Part shown: piece after piece, positions 9,125 to 17,658 of the stretch
Layout: every line of letters begins with the position of its first letter
How positions within the stretch are numbered: position 1 is the stretch's first letter
Origin: Lachnospiraceae bacterium
GTDB lineage: Bacteria > Bacillota > Clostridia > Lachnospirales > Lachnospiraceae
Direction: 5' to 3'
Length of the DNA stretch: 64,000 bases
NCBI GenBank assembly: GCA_017509985.1
Contig: JAFWOE010000050.1
Coordinates: forward strand, 29,838 to 93,837
The notes under the pieces: generated by a model
Told to the model about the DNA's origin: nothing
Databases searched by the model: none
The model's input: only the letters and a program-made list of their open reading frames with translations
Position numbers and translations under genes: made by a program

Positions 9125-9235
9125 TATCTGTCCCGATGCAATGAAGAGATTGCAACCTTTGATGAAAGTGATTATAATCAAAGGGATGCGACAGAGTTTA
9201 TAATCTGTTTGAAGAAATACAGGCTGTCGTATGGC
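9125..9235 (+). pseudogene. Decayed 3' remnant of an argG copy
   Basis: Translation from 9125 gives residues closely matching the last part of ArgG. The match runs through NEEIATFDESDYNQ and then DATEFI, against [14 protein letters not shown] and DSAGFI in the intact argG at 5473. A one-base deletion near 9203 breaks the frame, after which LFEEIQAVV continues in the next frame. Nothing upstream of this piece resembles argG. The codons are more AT-rich than in the intact gene. It lies about 90 bases before argH, where argG would sit in an ordinary argGH operon. Confidence 0.75.
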
Positions 9236-9322
9236 GGCACGGAATGGTTTCCAGCCGCTGATATGACAGCTTTTCTGACGACAGGGAACTGCCTTTGCAT
9301 CGCCCAGAGAGGGGGAGTGTTT

Positions 9323-10705
9323 ATGGCAAAACTGTGGGCCGGCCGTACGGACGGCACAACAGCAAAGATCGCGGACGATTTCAATTCGTCTGTTTCATTC
9401 GACAGCCGCATGTATAAAGAAGACATCACCGGAAGCATCGCACACGCGCGGATGCTGGCCCGGTGCGGCATTATTTCCGAAAAAGATGCAGAAGAGATCA
9501 TTACCGGACTGGAAGGCATTTTAAAAGATCTGGAAAGCGGAGCCCTTCCGATCGATTTGGAGAGCGAAGATATTCACATGTTTGTGGAAAGCGTGCTCAC
9601 GGAGCGTATCGGGGATACCGGCAAGAAGCTTCATACCGCCCGAAGCCGGAACGATCAGGTCGCACTGGATCTGAAGCTGTATCTGAAAAAAGAGGCGGAT
9701 GAGATCGCGGTCCTGATAAAAGAACTGATCCTGGCAGATATTAAGAAAGCAGAAGAGTATAAGGCAGCGATCCTGCCGGGCTATACGCATCTGCAGCGCG
9801 CTCAGCCGATTACTTTCGGGCATCACCTTCTGACCTATGCGGTAATGTTTCTGCGCGATCTGGGACGTCTTACGGACGCCTCAGAGCGAATGAATGTTTC
9901 ACCCATCGGAAGCTGTGCGCTGGCTGGAACCACATACAGCACAGACCGGGATTACGAAGCGGAGCTTTTAGGCTTTCCGGAGATCACGATCAATTCCCTG
10001 GACGGCGTCTCGGACCGGGACCATGCCCTGGAATTCTTATCCTGCTTTTCCATCCTGATGATGCATCTTTCCCGTTTTTCCGAGGAGATCGTGCTCTGGT
10101 CAAGCTGGGAATTCAAGTTTGTGGAGCTTTCGGATGCATACACGACCGGCTCTTCGATCATGCCCCAGAAGAAAAACCCGGATATGGCGGAGCTGGTAAG
10201 AGGCAAGACCGGCAGAGTCTACGGGGATCTGATCTCTCTTCTTGTAACTTTAAAAGGCCTTCCGCTGGCCTATAATAAAGATATGCAGGAGGACAAGGAG
10301 CCGCTGTTCGATGCGATCGATACGGTCAAGGCCTGCCTGCAGGTCTTCACGGGAATGCTTGCCACAATGAAAGCGATTCCCGAAAATATGCGCAAAGCTG
10401 CTTCCGGCGGCTTCATCAATGCGACAGATCTGGCCGATTACCTGGTCGGTAAGGGCCTTCCGTTCAGGGATGCCTATAAGATCTCCGGCAGGATCGTTAC
10501 GGACTGTATCGAAAAAGGTTGCGTGCTGGAAAACCTTCCGCTAAAGGATTATAAGGAGTACAGTCCGCTTTTCGAAGAAGATGTTTATGAGGCTGTTGAC
10601 CTGGACAACTGCGTGAACAAAAGGATCAGCAGCGGCGGGACCAGCGTACAGAATGTAGAAAAAGAAATCATAACAATAAAACAAAGACTGGAGAAACTGA
10701 AATGA
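9323..10705 (+). CDS. argH: Argininosuccinate lyase
   Basis: A 460-residue enzyme of full family length (fumarase/aspartase superfamily) that splits argininosuccinate into arginine and fumarate, the last step of arginine synthesis. The signature GSSIMPQKKNPD is present near residue 278, with LHTARSRNDQV and GYTHLQRAQPI before it. The ATG at 9323 follows a GGGGGAG site. An in-frame upstream extension to 9209 would run through the argG remnant and is not used. The stop overlaps the start of the following transporter gene (ATGA). Confidence 0.97.
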   Translation: MAKLWAGRTDGTTAKIADDFNSSVSFDSRMYKEDITGSIAHARMLARCGIISEKDAEEIITGLEGILKDLESGALPIDLESEDIHMFVESVLTERIGDTGKKLHTARSRNDQVALDLKLYLKKEADEIAVLIKELILADIKKAEEYKAAILPGYTHLQRAQPITFGHHLLTYAVMFLRDLGRLTDASERMNVSPIGSCALAGTTYSTDRDYEAELLGFPEITINSLDGVSDRDHALEFLSCFSILMMHLSRFSEEIVLWSSWEFKFVELSDAYTTGSSIMPQKKNPDMAELVRGKTGRVYGDLISLLVTLKGLPLAYNKDMQEDKEPLFDAIDTVKACLQVFTGMLATMKAIPENMRKAASGGFINATDLADYLVGKGLPFRDAYKISGRIVTDCIEKGCVLENLPLKDYKEYSPLFEEDVYEAVDLDNCVNKRISSGGTSVQNVEKEIITIKQRLEKLK

Positions 10706-11922
10706 AAAACAAAAAGATCGCTGCGATCATCGGCTGCCTGATCGTGCAGCTCTGCGTCGGAATACTTTATCTCTGGAGTATCTTCAGAACCGATGTTTCC
10801 AACGCGTACGGCGGATGGGAAGGCACCGCCATGGTTGCTTCCTATATGGTTTTTGCGTTTGTTGTCGGCAACTTTGTCGGAGGAATCGTCAATGACCATA
10901 AAGGTCCCAAATTTGCGGCGGTACTGGGCGTGGTTCTGTTTTCGGCAGGAATCGGGCTTTCCGCACTGATCAGTGCTTCGACAGCAGGGCTTTTCGTCCT
11001 TACTTACTGCATATGTTCCGGACTGGGAAGCGGTATTGCCTACGGCGCCTGCATTTCCTGTGTGCAGAAATGGCTCCCGCACCGTAAAGGACTTGCTTCC
11101 GGACTGGCTGTATCGGCGTTCGGGCTTTCTACGGTGATCTTTACGCCGGTGTCCAAATGGCTCATGGAAATGAACCGGGACGCGGCTACCGGACTGGTGA
11201 ATTTCAAGGCGGTTTTCGCAATCCTCGCGCTGGTATTTTTTGTGGCCGGCATTATCGGCTGCATCATGATCTCACTTCCGGACAAGGCTTATCTGGAGTC
11301 GCTTCCCAAGGTTGAGAATAAAGCCGTTATGACAGCCAACAGGAGCATCCCGCTTCGGGAGTCGATCCGGACCGTCCCGTTCTGGTGTCTGTTTTTCGTA
11401 ATCTTTTTTATCAACGGTACCTGGAACCTTACGGTTCCGTTAATCTATGATCTGGGTCTGGAACGCGGACTGACTCCGGCCATGGCGGCATTTGCCGTAT
11501 CCATTACCGGTATTCCGAACGCGGCAGGCAGACTGATCATGGCAACCTTATCCGATAAGATCGGCCGTGTATCTTCACTGATCATTCTTTCGGTCCTTAC
11601 CGGGTTCGGCGCGGTCTGCATGATCTTTGCAGGAGGCGGCTTCTACATCCTGATCGTATGCCTGATCGCCTTTGCCTATGGCGGACCTTCACCGATCAAT
11701 GCTGCGATGTCGACCGACTTTTTCGGGCCGAAGTATTCCGGGACAAACTACGGTGTGATCATGACCGGGCTTGGCTTTTCTTCGGTTTTCTTCAATGCAG
11801 TATCCAAAAACATACTTCACGGAAACATCAGGCCGACTTTCTTAATGGCATTGGTAACAGCTGTTGTTACGATCTTCCTGGTAATGGTACTCGGGAGATA
11901 TGCAAAACACTGGAACGACTGA
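10702..11922 (+). CDS. MFS transporter, oxalate/formate antiporter (OFA)-like
   Basis: A 406-residue major facilitator with about twelve hydrophobic helices. The loop motif QKWLPHRKGLASGLAVSAFG is typical of the oxalate/formate antiporter group, which exchanges small carboxylates, and GRLIMATLSDKIGR matches the second half-repeat. It is translationally coupled to argH by a four-base overlap and followed after 46 bases by a redox cluster. It may supply substrates to the molybdoenzyme downstream rather than serve arginine synthesis. The substrate cannot be told from sequence. Confidence 0.82.
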   Translation: MKNKKIAAIIGCLIVQLCVGILYLWSIFRTDVSNAYGGWEGTAMVASYMVFAFVVGNFVGGIVNDHKGPKFAAVLGVVLFSAGIGLSALISASTAGLFVLTYCICSGLGSGIAYGACISCVQKWLPHRKGLASGLAVSAFGLSTVIFTPVSKWLMEMNRDAATGLVNFKAVFAILALVFFVAGIIGCIMISLPDKAYLESLPKVENKAVMTANRSIPLRESIRTVPFWCLFFVIFFINGTWNLTVPLIYDLGLERGLTPAMAAFAVSITGIPNAAGRLIMATLSDKIGRVSSLIILSVLTGFGAVCMIFAGGGFYILIVCLIAFAYGGPSPINAAMSTDFFGPKYSGTNYGVIMTGLGFSSVFFNAVSKNILHGNIRPTFLMALVTAVVTIFLVMVLGRYAKHWND

Positions 11923-11968
11923 GAACCGGGTCTTTAAGACAGTTTAATGTCGTTTCGGCCGGAAAGCG

Positions 11969-13177
11969 GTGAAACGGATGAAATACAGATCCAACAGGAG
12001 CGGCGAACCGGTCTCTTTAATGGGATTCGGCTGCATGCGGTTCGCAAAAAAAGCCGGCAGTATCGATATGGCCAAAGCAGAAGAAGCCATCCTTCGGGCG
12101 TATGAGCTGGGCGTGAATTATTATGATACGGCCTACATTTACCTCGGCAGTGAAGCGGCCCTCGGCGAAATTCTGGAAAAAAACGGGATCCGGGAAAAGG
12201 TCAATGTTGCCACGAAGCTTCCGCAGTATATGGTCAAAGACGTTGCCGGAGCGGACCGGTTCTTCAATGAAGAGCTCAAACGGCTTCGCACCGGATACGT
12301 TGATTATTATCTGATGCATCATATGACGGACGTAAACCAGTGGAACCGGCTGGAGTCGATCGGGATGGCAGAGTGGCTTTCCTCGAAAAAGAGCACAGGC
12401 CAGATAAAAAACGCAGGCTTCTCATTCCACGGATCGACGGAGGAGTTCCTGAAAGTCCTCAATGCGTACGACTGGGATTTCTGCCAGATCCAGTATAATT
12501 ATGTTGATGAAACGACGCAGGCCGGGCGTATTGGGCTGGAGGCCGCGTATGAAAAAGGCATCCCTGTGATCATTATGGAGCCTCTGCGCGGCGGAAGGCT
12601 GGTGCAGTACCTTCCAGAAAAGGCCAAAAGGATCCTTGAGAACAGTCCGAAGGGATACACGCCGGCTTCGCTGGCTTTCAAATGGCTTTTTGACCAGCCG
12701 GGCGTGACCTGTGTGCTTTCCGGCATGAATTCGGCCGAAATGGTGGAGGAGAACTGCCGGACAGCTTCCGGGTGCGAGCCGGGCTGTCTTGATGATGAAG
12801 ACAAAGAGCTGATCGCACAGGTCAAAGCGGTCCTCAGTGAATATGAGAAGGTCGGCTGTACCGGATGCCGCTACTGCATGCCGTGTCCGGCCGGTGTCGA
12901 TATCCCGCTCGCGTTTCACTGTTATAATATGCTTGGGATCGAAAAGAAGTTTTCGGTACGTGCCGAATATTTCCAGTCCGCCGGTGCAAAAAAGGTACCT
13001 GCTTTCGCAAACCGGTGTGTCGGCTGCGGCAAGTGCGAAAAGCACTGTCCCCAGAGCCTTCCGATCCGAGAAAAGCTCAAGGAGGCTGATAAAGCGCTGA
13101 TGCCGGGGCCGTATAAACTGGGATTCGCGATCGCCGGAAAGTTTATGTACGGAAGAAAGAGCAAACCGGCAGACTGA
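11969..13177 (+). CDS. Aldo/keto reductase fused to a C-terminal double-cluster ferredoxin domain
   Basis: A 402-residue protein. The N-terminal 270 residues form an aldo/keto reductase barrel with the catalytic tetrad visible (Asp and Tyr in YYDTAYIYLG, Lys in NVATKLP, His in YYLMHHM). The C-terminal part has two ferredoxin motifs, CTGCRYCMPCPAGVDIP and CVGCGKCEKHCPQSLP. This is the anaerobe-specific AKR-ferredoxin type, assumed to reduce carbonyl compounds with ferredoxin or NAD(P)H electrons. The start is uncertain: GTG at 11969 or ATG at 11978, both with only a weak GGAAAG-like site. It sits in an apparent operon with the transporter before it and the molybdoenzyme after it. Confidence 0.88.
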   Translation: MKRMKYRSNRSGEPVSLMGFGCMRFAKKAGSIDMAKAEEAILRAYELGVNYYDTAYIYLGSEAALGEILEKNGIREKVNVATKLPQYMVKDVAGADRFFNEELKRLRTGYVDYYLMHHMTDVNQWNRLESIGMAEWLSSKKSTGQIKNAGFSFHGSTEEFLKVLNAYDWDFCQIQYNYVDETTQAGRIGLEAAYEKGIPVIIMEPLRGGRLVQYLPEKAKRILENSPKGYTPASLAFKWLFDQPGVTCVLSGMNSAEMVEENCRTASGCEPGCLDDEDKELIAQVKAVLSEYEKVGCTGCRYCMPCPAGVDIPLAFHCYNMLGIEKKFSVRAEYFQSAGAKKVPAFANRCVGCGKCEKHCPQSLPIREKLKEADKALMPGPYKLGFAIAGKFMYGRKSKPAD

Positions 13178-13259
13178 GATACACGCAGTTCCTTTCGGTT
13201 CATTTGGAGCATCGGAAACCGGTCTTCCGGTCATAAGCCTCAGGATTCACAGGAAAAAC

Positions 13260-15386
13260 ATGATAAAAGAACCTTTCTCATTAAAAGAAAAGATCAAAGC
13301 AAAAATACCGGGTGAAGATACCGGTATTTTGCTTAAAGCGAGCTTTTGCGATATCTGCTCTCCCGCGCCTTCCTGCGGGGTGAACTGTTTCGTAAAAGAC
13401 GGAAAGCTGCTGAAAGCGGAAGGCATACAGGGCCATCCGGCAGGGAACGGCGTCCTGTGTACCAAGGGTCTTGCGCAGCGCCAGTATGTTTACCGGAAAG
13501 ACCGGCTTAAGGTACCGTTGAAGCGTATCGGAGCACGGGGTGAAGGCCGCTTTGAGGCAGTCTCCTGGGACGAGGCGCTTGACGAGATCGCCGAAAGGCT
13601 CAATGCGGTCAAAAATGAATACGGTGCTTCTTCTGCCGCGTTCTTTTCGGGTTACAATAAATGGTACAGGCCGTTTCTGCAGCGGCTTTGCTATTCTTTC
13701 GGATCGGTGAACTACGGATCCGAGTCTTCCACCTGCTTCCTTGCGACGGTCATGGCGTGGAAATCCATGACCGGATGCGAAACGACCATGCCCGACCGGA
13801 AGAATGCCGGGACATTTCTGGGCTGGGGCTTTAATCCTTATTATTCCAGAAACATGGGACCGGCTCCGGAAGGCGGAAGAAAAGGAAATGAAAAGGTGAT
13901 CATTATCGATCCGAGAGAAATGCCGGCAGTTCGTCTGGAAGCGGACCTCTTTCTGCAGATCCGGCCCGGAACCGACGGAGCCCTGGCCAATGCCCTGGCA
14001 AGGGAACTGATCCTTAGGGATAAGATCGATCACGATTATATAGAAAAACACGTTTACGGTTTTGAAGAGTACCGGGCATATGTTATGGATTTCACGCCCG
14101 AGAAAGCCGAAGCGATCACGGATGTTCCGGCAGAAAAGATCCGGGAAGCCGCGGCAGTCATCGGCGGCAACCTGCCTCTGGCGATCAGCCACTCCAGTTC
14201 GACGATCGTACACCATAAGAACGGTTTTCAGAATCAGAGAGCGATCTATGCTCTGAGCGCGATCACCGGTTCTTTTGACCAAAAAGGCGGGAACATCCCG
14301 TCTCCGGATACGTATGCGCATACCAGGGCCGGCTTCGCGACGAACGTCGAACGATTTGAACTGGAAAACTACCCCGGAGAGGGTCCGCAGCGTGTGGGAG
14401 CAGGGCAGTATCCGCTCTGGAATGAACTGATCCCGGAGATGCAGGCCAACGCATTGGCGGACCAGATCCTTTCCGGCGAGCCGTATCCGATACGCGCGGT
14501 CATGACGCACGGCATGAATTACCGGATGTTTCAGGCGGATATGCGGCTGAAAAAAGCCCTGGAAGAACTGGATTTCTTTGCGGTCGCGGACCTCTTTATG
14601 ACGGATACCGCAAAAATGGCGGACATCATCCTCCCCTGTGCGTCATCTCTGGAAAGAAGCGAGCTGAAAGTTTACCCGGGGCCGAAGGCCTGGTATACGC
14701 ATCCGGTGATCGATCCGGTCGGGGATGTGCGTTCCGACACGGATATCATTATTGAACTGGCAAAGAGGCTGGATATAAAGGATGAGCTGCTGAGATCCGG
14801 TTATGATGCCTGCTTGAAGTATATTTTCGAAGGAACCGGTCTGGATGTGGACCGGATCAGAGCGGCAGAAGGAGAACTGGTACCGCTGGAAGAAACGAAG
14901 ACCGTCCGTCCGGGCGAATTTATCTTCAAAACTCCGACCGGGAAATTTGAGCTGTACTCCAAAGTCATCGAAAAGTATGATGGTTTCTGTCCGCTGCCAC
15001 AATACAGTGACGGCAGCAGCGAGGCGGATCCGGAAGAGTATCCGCTGCAGCTTGTGGCGGGAGGCAGGCTGCCTTCCTCCATGCATTCCAGACTGAATGA
15101 CGTGCCCTGGCTACGGTCGCTGCGGCCGCAGCCGATGGCGGACCTTCATCCGGAAGATCTGGATGAGCGCGGTATAACAGCGGGAGAAAGGATCCGGATA
15201 CGTACCACAGAAGGAGAGATAACCGCAGCGGCAAACCCGTCGTCTGCTGTTAAAAGAGGCCTGGTGTTCATGACCAACGGATATCCGGAAGCCGATGTGA
15301 ATTCGATCGTTCCGCACGGACATAACGACCCTTATACCGGATATCCCGGGTTCCGAAATGTGCGCTGTACGGTGGAAAAACTATGA
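13260..15386 (+). CDS. Molybdopterin-dependent oxidoreductase, large catalytic subunit, cytoplasmic
   Basis: A 708-residue member of the DMSO reductase superfamily. The N-terminal [4Fe-4S] site is visible as FCDICSPAPSCGVNC (Cys30, 33, 39) with Cys67 in GVLCTKG. A Cys at residue 159 (SESSTCFLATVMA) lies where the molybdenum or tungsten ligand is usually found. The C-terminal MGD-binding domain ends with NGYPEADVN. There is no twin-arginine signal, so the enzyme should be cytoplasmic. It overlaps by four bases the gene for a DmsB-like Fe-S subunit, and no membrane-anchor gene follows. Candidates are a formate/aldehyde-type reductase, an acetylene-hydratase-like enzyme or a catechol-dehydroxylase-like enzyme. 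Sequence alone does not decide. Confidence 0.87.
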   Translation: MIKEPFSLKEKIKAKIPGEDTGILLKASFCDICSPAPSCGVNCFVKDGKLLKAEGIQGHPAGNGVLCTKGLAQRQYVYRKDRLKVPLKRIGARGEGRFEAVSWDEALDEIAERLNAVKNEYGASSAAFFSGYNKWYRPFLQRLCYSFGSVNYGSESSTCFLATVMAWKSMTGCETTMPDRKNAGTFLGWGFNPYYSRNMGPAPEGGRKGNEKVIIIDPREMPAVRLEADLFLQIRPGTDGALANALARELILRDKIDHDYIEKHVYGFEEYRAYVMDFTPEKAEAITDVPAEKIREAAAVIGGNLPLAISHSSSTIVHHKNGFQNQRAIYALSAITGSFDQKGGNIPSPDTYAHTRAGFATNVERFELENYPGEGPQRVGAGQYPLWNELIPEMQANALADQILSGEPYPIRAVMTHGMNYRMFQADMRLKKALEELDFFAVADLFMTDTAKMADIILPCASSLERSELKVYPGPKAWYTHPVIDPVGDVRSDTDIIIELAKRLDIKDELLRSGYDACLKYIFEGTGLDVDRIRAAEGELVPLEETKTVRPGEFIFKTPTGKFELYSKVIEKYDGFCPLPQYSDGSSEADPEEYPLQLVAGGRLPSSMHSRLNDVPWLRSLRPQPMADLHPEDLDERGITAGERIRIRTTEGEITAAANPSSAVKRGLVFMTNGYPEADVNSIVPHGHNDPYTGYPGFRNVRCTVEKL

Positions 15387-15823
15387 GTATAAGAATACTG
15401 TTTGACGAATCTTTATGCACGGCCTGCGGCGCCTGCGCCATAGCCTGTATGGATCAGAACGACATTGATACGGAAGGCGGCCAGAGGCCTTACCGGAGAG
15501 TTACGAAAACCGAGATCGGGCGAATACGCTGCATTTCATCCGCATGTATGCACTGTGAGGAACCTGCCTGTGCTTCAGCCTGTGCGGCAGGCTGCATTTA
15601 CAGGGACGAAAAAAGCGGGCTGGTACTGTATGATAATTCGGATTGTGCCGGCTGCCATGCCTGTGAAGCAGCCTGTCCTTATGACGCGGTCTCTTTTAGG
15701 ATGGATGTTTTTGGCTGTGAGAAAATGGAAAAATGTGACGGCTGTTATGCGCGGGTTTTTTCGGGCATGAAGCCCTCCTGTGTACAGAACTGCCCGACAG
15801 GAGCGCTTAAGGTCAGGACGTGA
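15383..15823 (+). CDS. DmsB-type four-cluster ferredoxin subunit
   Basis: A 146-residue electron-transfer subunit with four [4Fe-4S] motifs in the DmsB/HycB order: CTACGACAIAC, CMHCEEPACASAC, CAGCHACEAAC and CDGCYARVF followed by CVQNCPTG. It overlaps the molybdoenzyme gene (ATGA), so the two products should form a complex. No membrane subunit follows, so electrons must come from a soluble carrier. The last 11 bases overlap the 3' end of the opposite-strand GH25 gene. Confidence 0.92.
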   Translation: MSIRILFDESLCTACGACAIACMDQNDIDTEGGQRPYRRVTKTEIGRIRCISSACMHCEEPACASACAAGCIYRDEKSGLVLYDNSDCAGCHACEAACPYDAVSFRMDVFGCEKMEKCDGCYARVFSGMKPSCVQNCPTGALKVRT

Positions 15824-16904
15824 CCTTACGTATCCGGATATTCAGGTCGACCGGAGCTTCGATCCCTTCCAGTTTTCCGGATTCAGTGTACTGCCAGTAC
15901 TCAAATTCATACGGGGTCAGAGGAAAAGAGTCGTATCCCGCGAACCAGACCGGGATCCCTTCCAGCTGTTCCAGGTCGTAGACCAGGCATTCGGAGATCA
16001 GGTTCGTGTAAAGCATGGGCTCGTATCCGGCTGCCTTTATTTTTTCAAAAAACGCAAGTGCGTTTTCCGTATACTGTGAAAGAAGGACTGCGTCCGTACG
16101 CGCGTCGTCATTTTTGATGATCTCTTCGTCGAAGACCAGCGGAAGATCCAGTTCGATCCCGTCCAGCATCGAAAGCACATATTCTGCTTCTTCTTCAGCT
16201 TCCTCCCTGCTGACCGCCTGTGAAAAGAAATACGCGCCGACAAGCAGGCCCGCTTCTTTTGCCCCGGCAATGTTTTTCCGGAACAGTTCATCTTCGTTCA
16301 AAGAGCCGCTTTCACCGTAGCCGCGGTATCCGGCGCGGATAATCGCAAAGGAGATCCCCTGTTCCTTTACTTTTTTCCAGTCGATCTCTCCCTGAAATAC
16401 GGAAACGTCGATCCCGAGCTGATATTCATACTCCGGATCTTCATAGCCAAGCAGATCCCCGTCATGATGAAAAGCGGAGACCTTATAGGGATTCTTCGGA
16501 ATGTCATTTTTCAGAAAGTGGTTGATCAAAAAAGAGGCCTGGGTCTTCAGCTTGGAATAATCCATGGCTTTTAAGCCGCCGACGGTCAGGGAAGGATCCA
16601 AAAGAAGGTCCAGTTCGCCCGGAACGGGATCGGAAACAGGATCTTTTACTTCTGCCATGTTTTCCGGTGAAGTATCTTGCGTCACCTCCTTTGATCCCTC
16701 AGAGGAGATATCGGAAATCCCGGAATCGGCCGACGAAGAAGCATCAGAAGATACGCCGGCAGCAGCGGCGTTCTGGGAAGAAGCAGTTTGTTCTGCAGCC
16801 GGAACATCCCGGTAAGAATCCGTCTGATCTGCAGCAGAAGTGCCGCATCCGTAAAAGAACACGGTAAGCATTACAGCTGCAAGCAGAAACAGAACCTTTT
16901 TCAT
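15813..16904 (-). CDS. Glycoside hydrolase family 25 (lysozyme-type) lipoprotein
   Basis: A 363-residue exported protein. It starts MKKVLFLL with a hydrophobic stretch ending FFYGC, a lipobox-like site, then a long Ser/Ala/Glu-rich linker to about residue 130. The GH25 barrel follows: LGIDVSVFQGEIDW (catalytic Asp), FAIIRAGYRG, LVGAYFFS, the DxE-type PLVFDEE, and a terminal APVDLNIR. GH25 enzymes cut peptidoglycan between MurNAc and GlcNAc. An earlier TTG at 16931 and an ATG at 16916 are in frame. The start at 16904 is chosen for signal-peptide fit and the AAAGG upstream. It is convergent with the molybdoenzyme operon, overlapping it by 11 bases. Confidence 0.9.
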   Translation of the reverse strand: MKKVLFLLAAVMLTVFFYGCGTSAADQTDSYRDVPAAEQTASSQNAAAAGVSSDASSSADSGISDISSEGSKEVTQDTSPENMAEVKDPVSDPVPGELDLLLDPSLTVGGLKAMDYSKLKTQASFLINHFLKNDIPKNPYKVSAFHHDGDLLGYEDPEYEYQLGIDVSVFQGEIDWKKVKEQGISFAIIRAGYRGYGESGSLNEDELFRKNIAGAKEAGLLVGAYFFSQAVSREEAEEEAEYVLSMLDGIELDLPLVFDEEIIKNDDARTDAVLLSQYTENALAFFEKIKAAGYEPMLYTNLISECLVYDLEQLEGIPVWFAGYDSFPLTPYEFEYWQYTESGKLEGIEAPVDLNIRIRKVTS

Positions 16905-16939
16905 CGATCGATCCATCCTTTTATTTTTCAAATTAATCT

Positions 16940-16973
16940 ATTATGATAGGACTGAGGGCACTCACAATGAGTG
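16940..16973 (-). promoter_or_regulatory. Promoter of the GH25 gene with an overlapping palindrome
   Basis: On the minus strand TTGTGA (16962-16967), a 16-base spacer and CATAAT (16940-16945). The palindrome CACTCA-CAA-TGAGTG (16959-16973) covers the -35 box and sits between the divergent GH25 and HD/nitrogenase-like genes. It could be an operator shared by both. I could not define the rightward promoter. Confidence 0.45.
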
Positions 16974-17040
16974 ATTCAGCGCTATACGCCGAGAGGCTTA
17001 ATCATATCACATACTCACAGATTCGAACAGAGGCAATATC

Positions 17041-17643
17041 ATGGATGAACGGTTAAGAAAACAGCTGGTTTTTTCACTGGAGATCGATAAGGAAAAAAAT
17101 ATCTTCCGGCAGACGCATCTTTCAGGGCACGGCCGCAACGAAAACGACGCGGAGCACGCCTGGCATATGGCCCTGATGGCTTATCTTCTCCGGGAGTATG
17201 CCAATGAAGAAGTAGACATCACAAGGGTCATGCTGATGTGCCTGATCCATGATATCGTGGAGATCGACGCGGGAGACACCTACGCTTATGACGAAGAAGA
17301 GTTAAAAACCCAGAAAGCCCGTGAAGAGGCCGCAAAAGAGAGGATCTTTTCGATGCTTCCAAAGGACCAGAAAGAGGAGTTTACGGCTTTGTTTGATGAA
17401 TTTGAGGAGTATGAAACGGCCGACTCGAAATTCGCCCATGCCATGGACAATTTCCAGCCCCTGATCTTAAACAACAGCAACGAAGGGGGAGACTGGAAAG
17501 AACACGGCGTTACGGCAAAGACAGTGTACAGCCGCCAGAATAAGACCAGGCTCGGCTCCGAAAAACTTTTTGAGGTCACCGACCGGATCCTGAAGGAGAA
17601 CATCCGGAAAGGAAGTCTCCCAGAGGAGAAACCGACTGAGTAA
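17041..17643 (+). CDS. HD-domain phosphohydrolase, YfbR-like
   Basis: A 200-residue soluble protein with the metal-binding HD motif set: AEHAWHM, then LIHDIVEIDAGD, then the later Asp in FAHAMDNF. The order and spacing fit the YfbR/PF13023 branch, whose known members are nucleoside 5'-monophosphatases. The ATG at 17041 follows an AGAGG-like site. It ends 15 bases before the NifH-NifD-like fusion, so it should be co-transcribed with that system. Whether its substrate is a nucleotide linked to the reductase or the pairing is incidental cannot be told. Confidence 0.87.
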   Translation: MDERLRKQLVFSLEIDKEKNIFRQTHLSGHGRNENDAEHAWHMALMAYLLREYANEEVDITRVMLMCLIHDIVEIDAGDTYAYDEEELKTQKAREEAAKERIFSMLPKDQKEEFTALFDEFEEYETADSKFAHAMDNFQPLILNNSNEGGDWKEHGVTAKTVYSRQNKTRLGSEKLFEVTDRILKENIRKGSLPEEKPTE

Positions 17644-17658
17644 AGGGAGGTTTATTGA

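Noticed and set aside
9209..9322. N-terminal extension of argH to 9209
   Set aside because: It would read through the argG remnant. The strong ribosome site and family start lie at 9323.
11969..15823. Formate hydrogenlyase-type formate dehydrogenase
   Set aside because: There are no selenocysteine TGA or FdhF-like motifs, and the group 4 hydrogenase genes are about 10 kb away with unrelated genes between.
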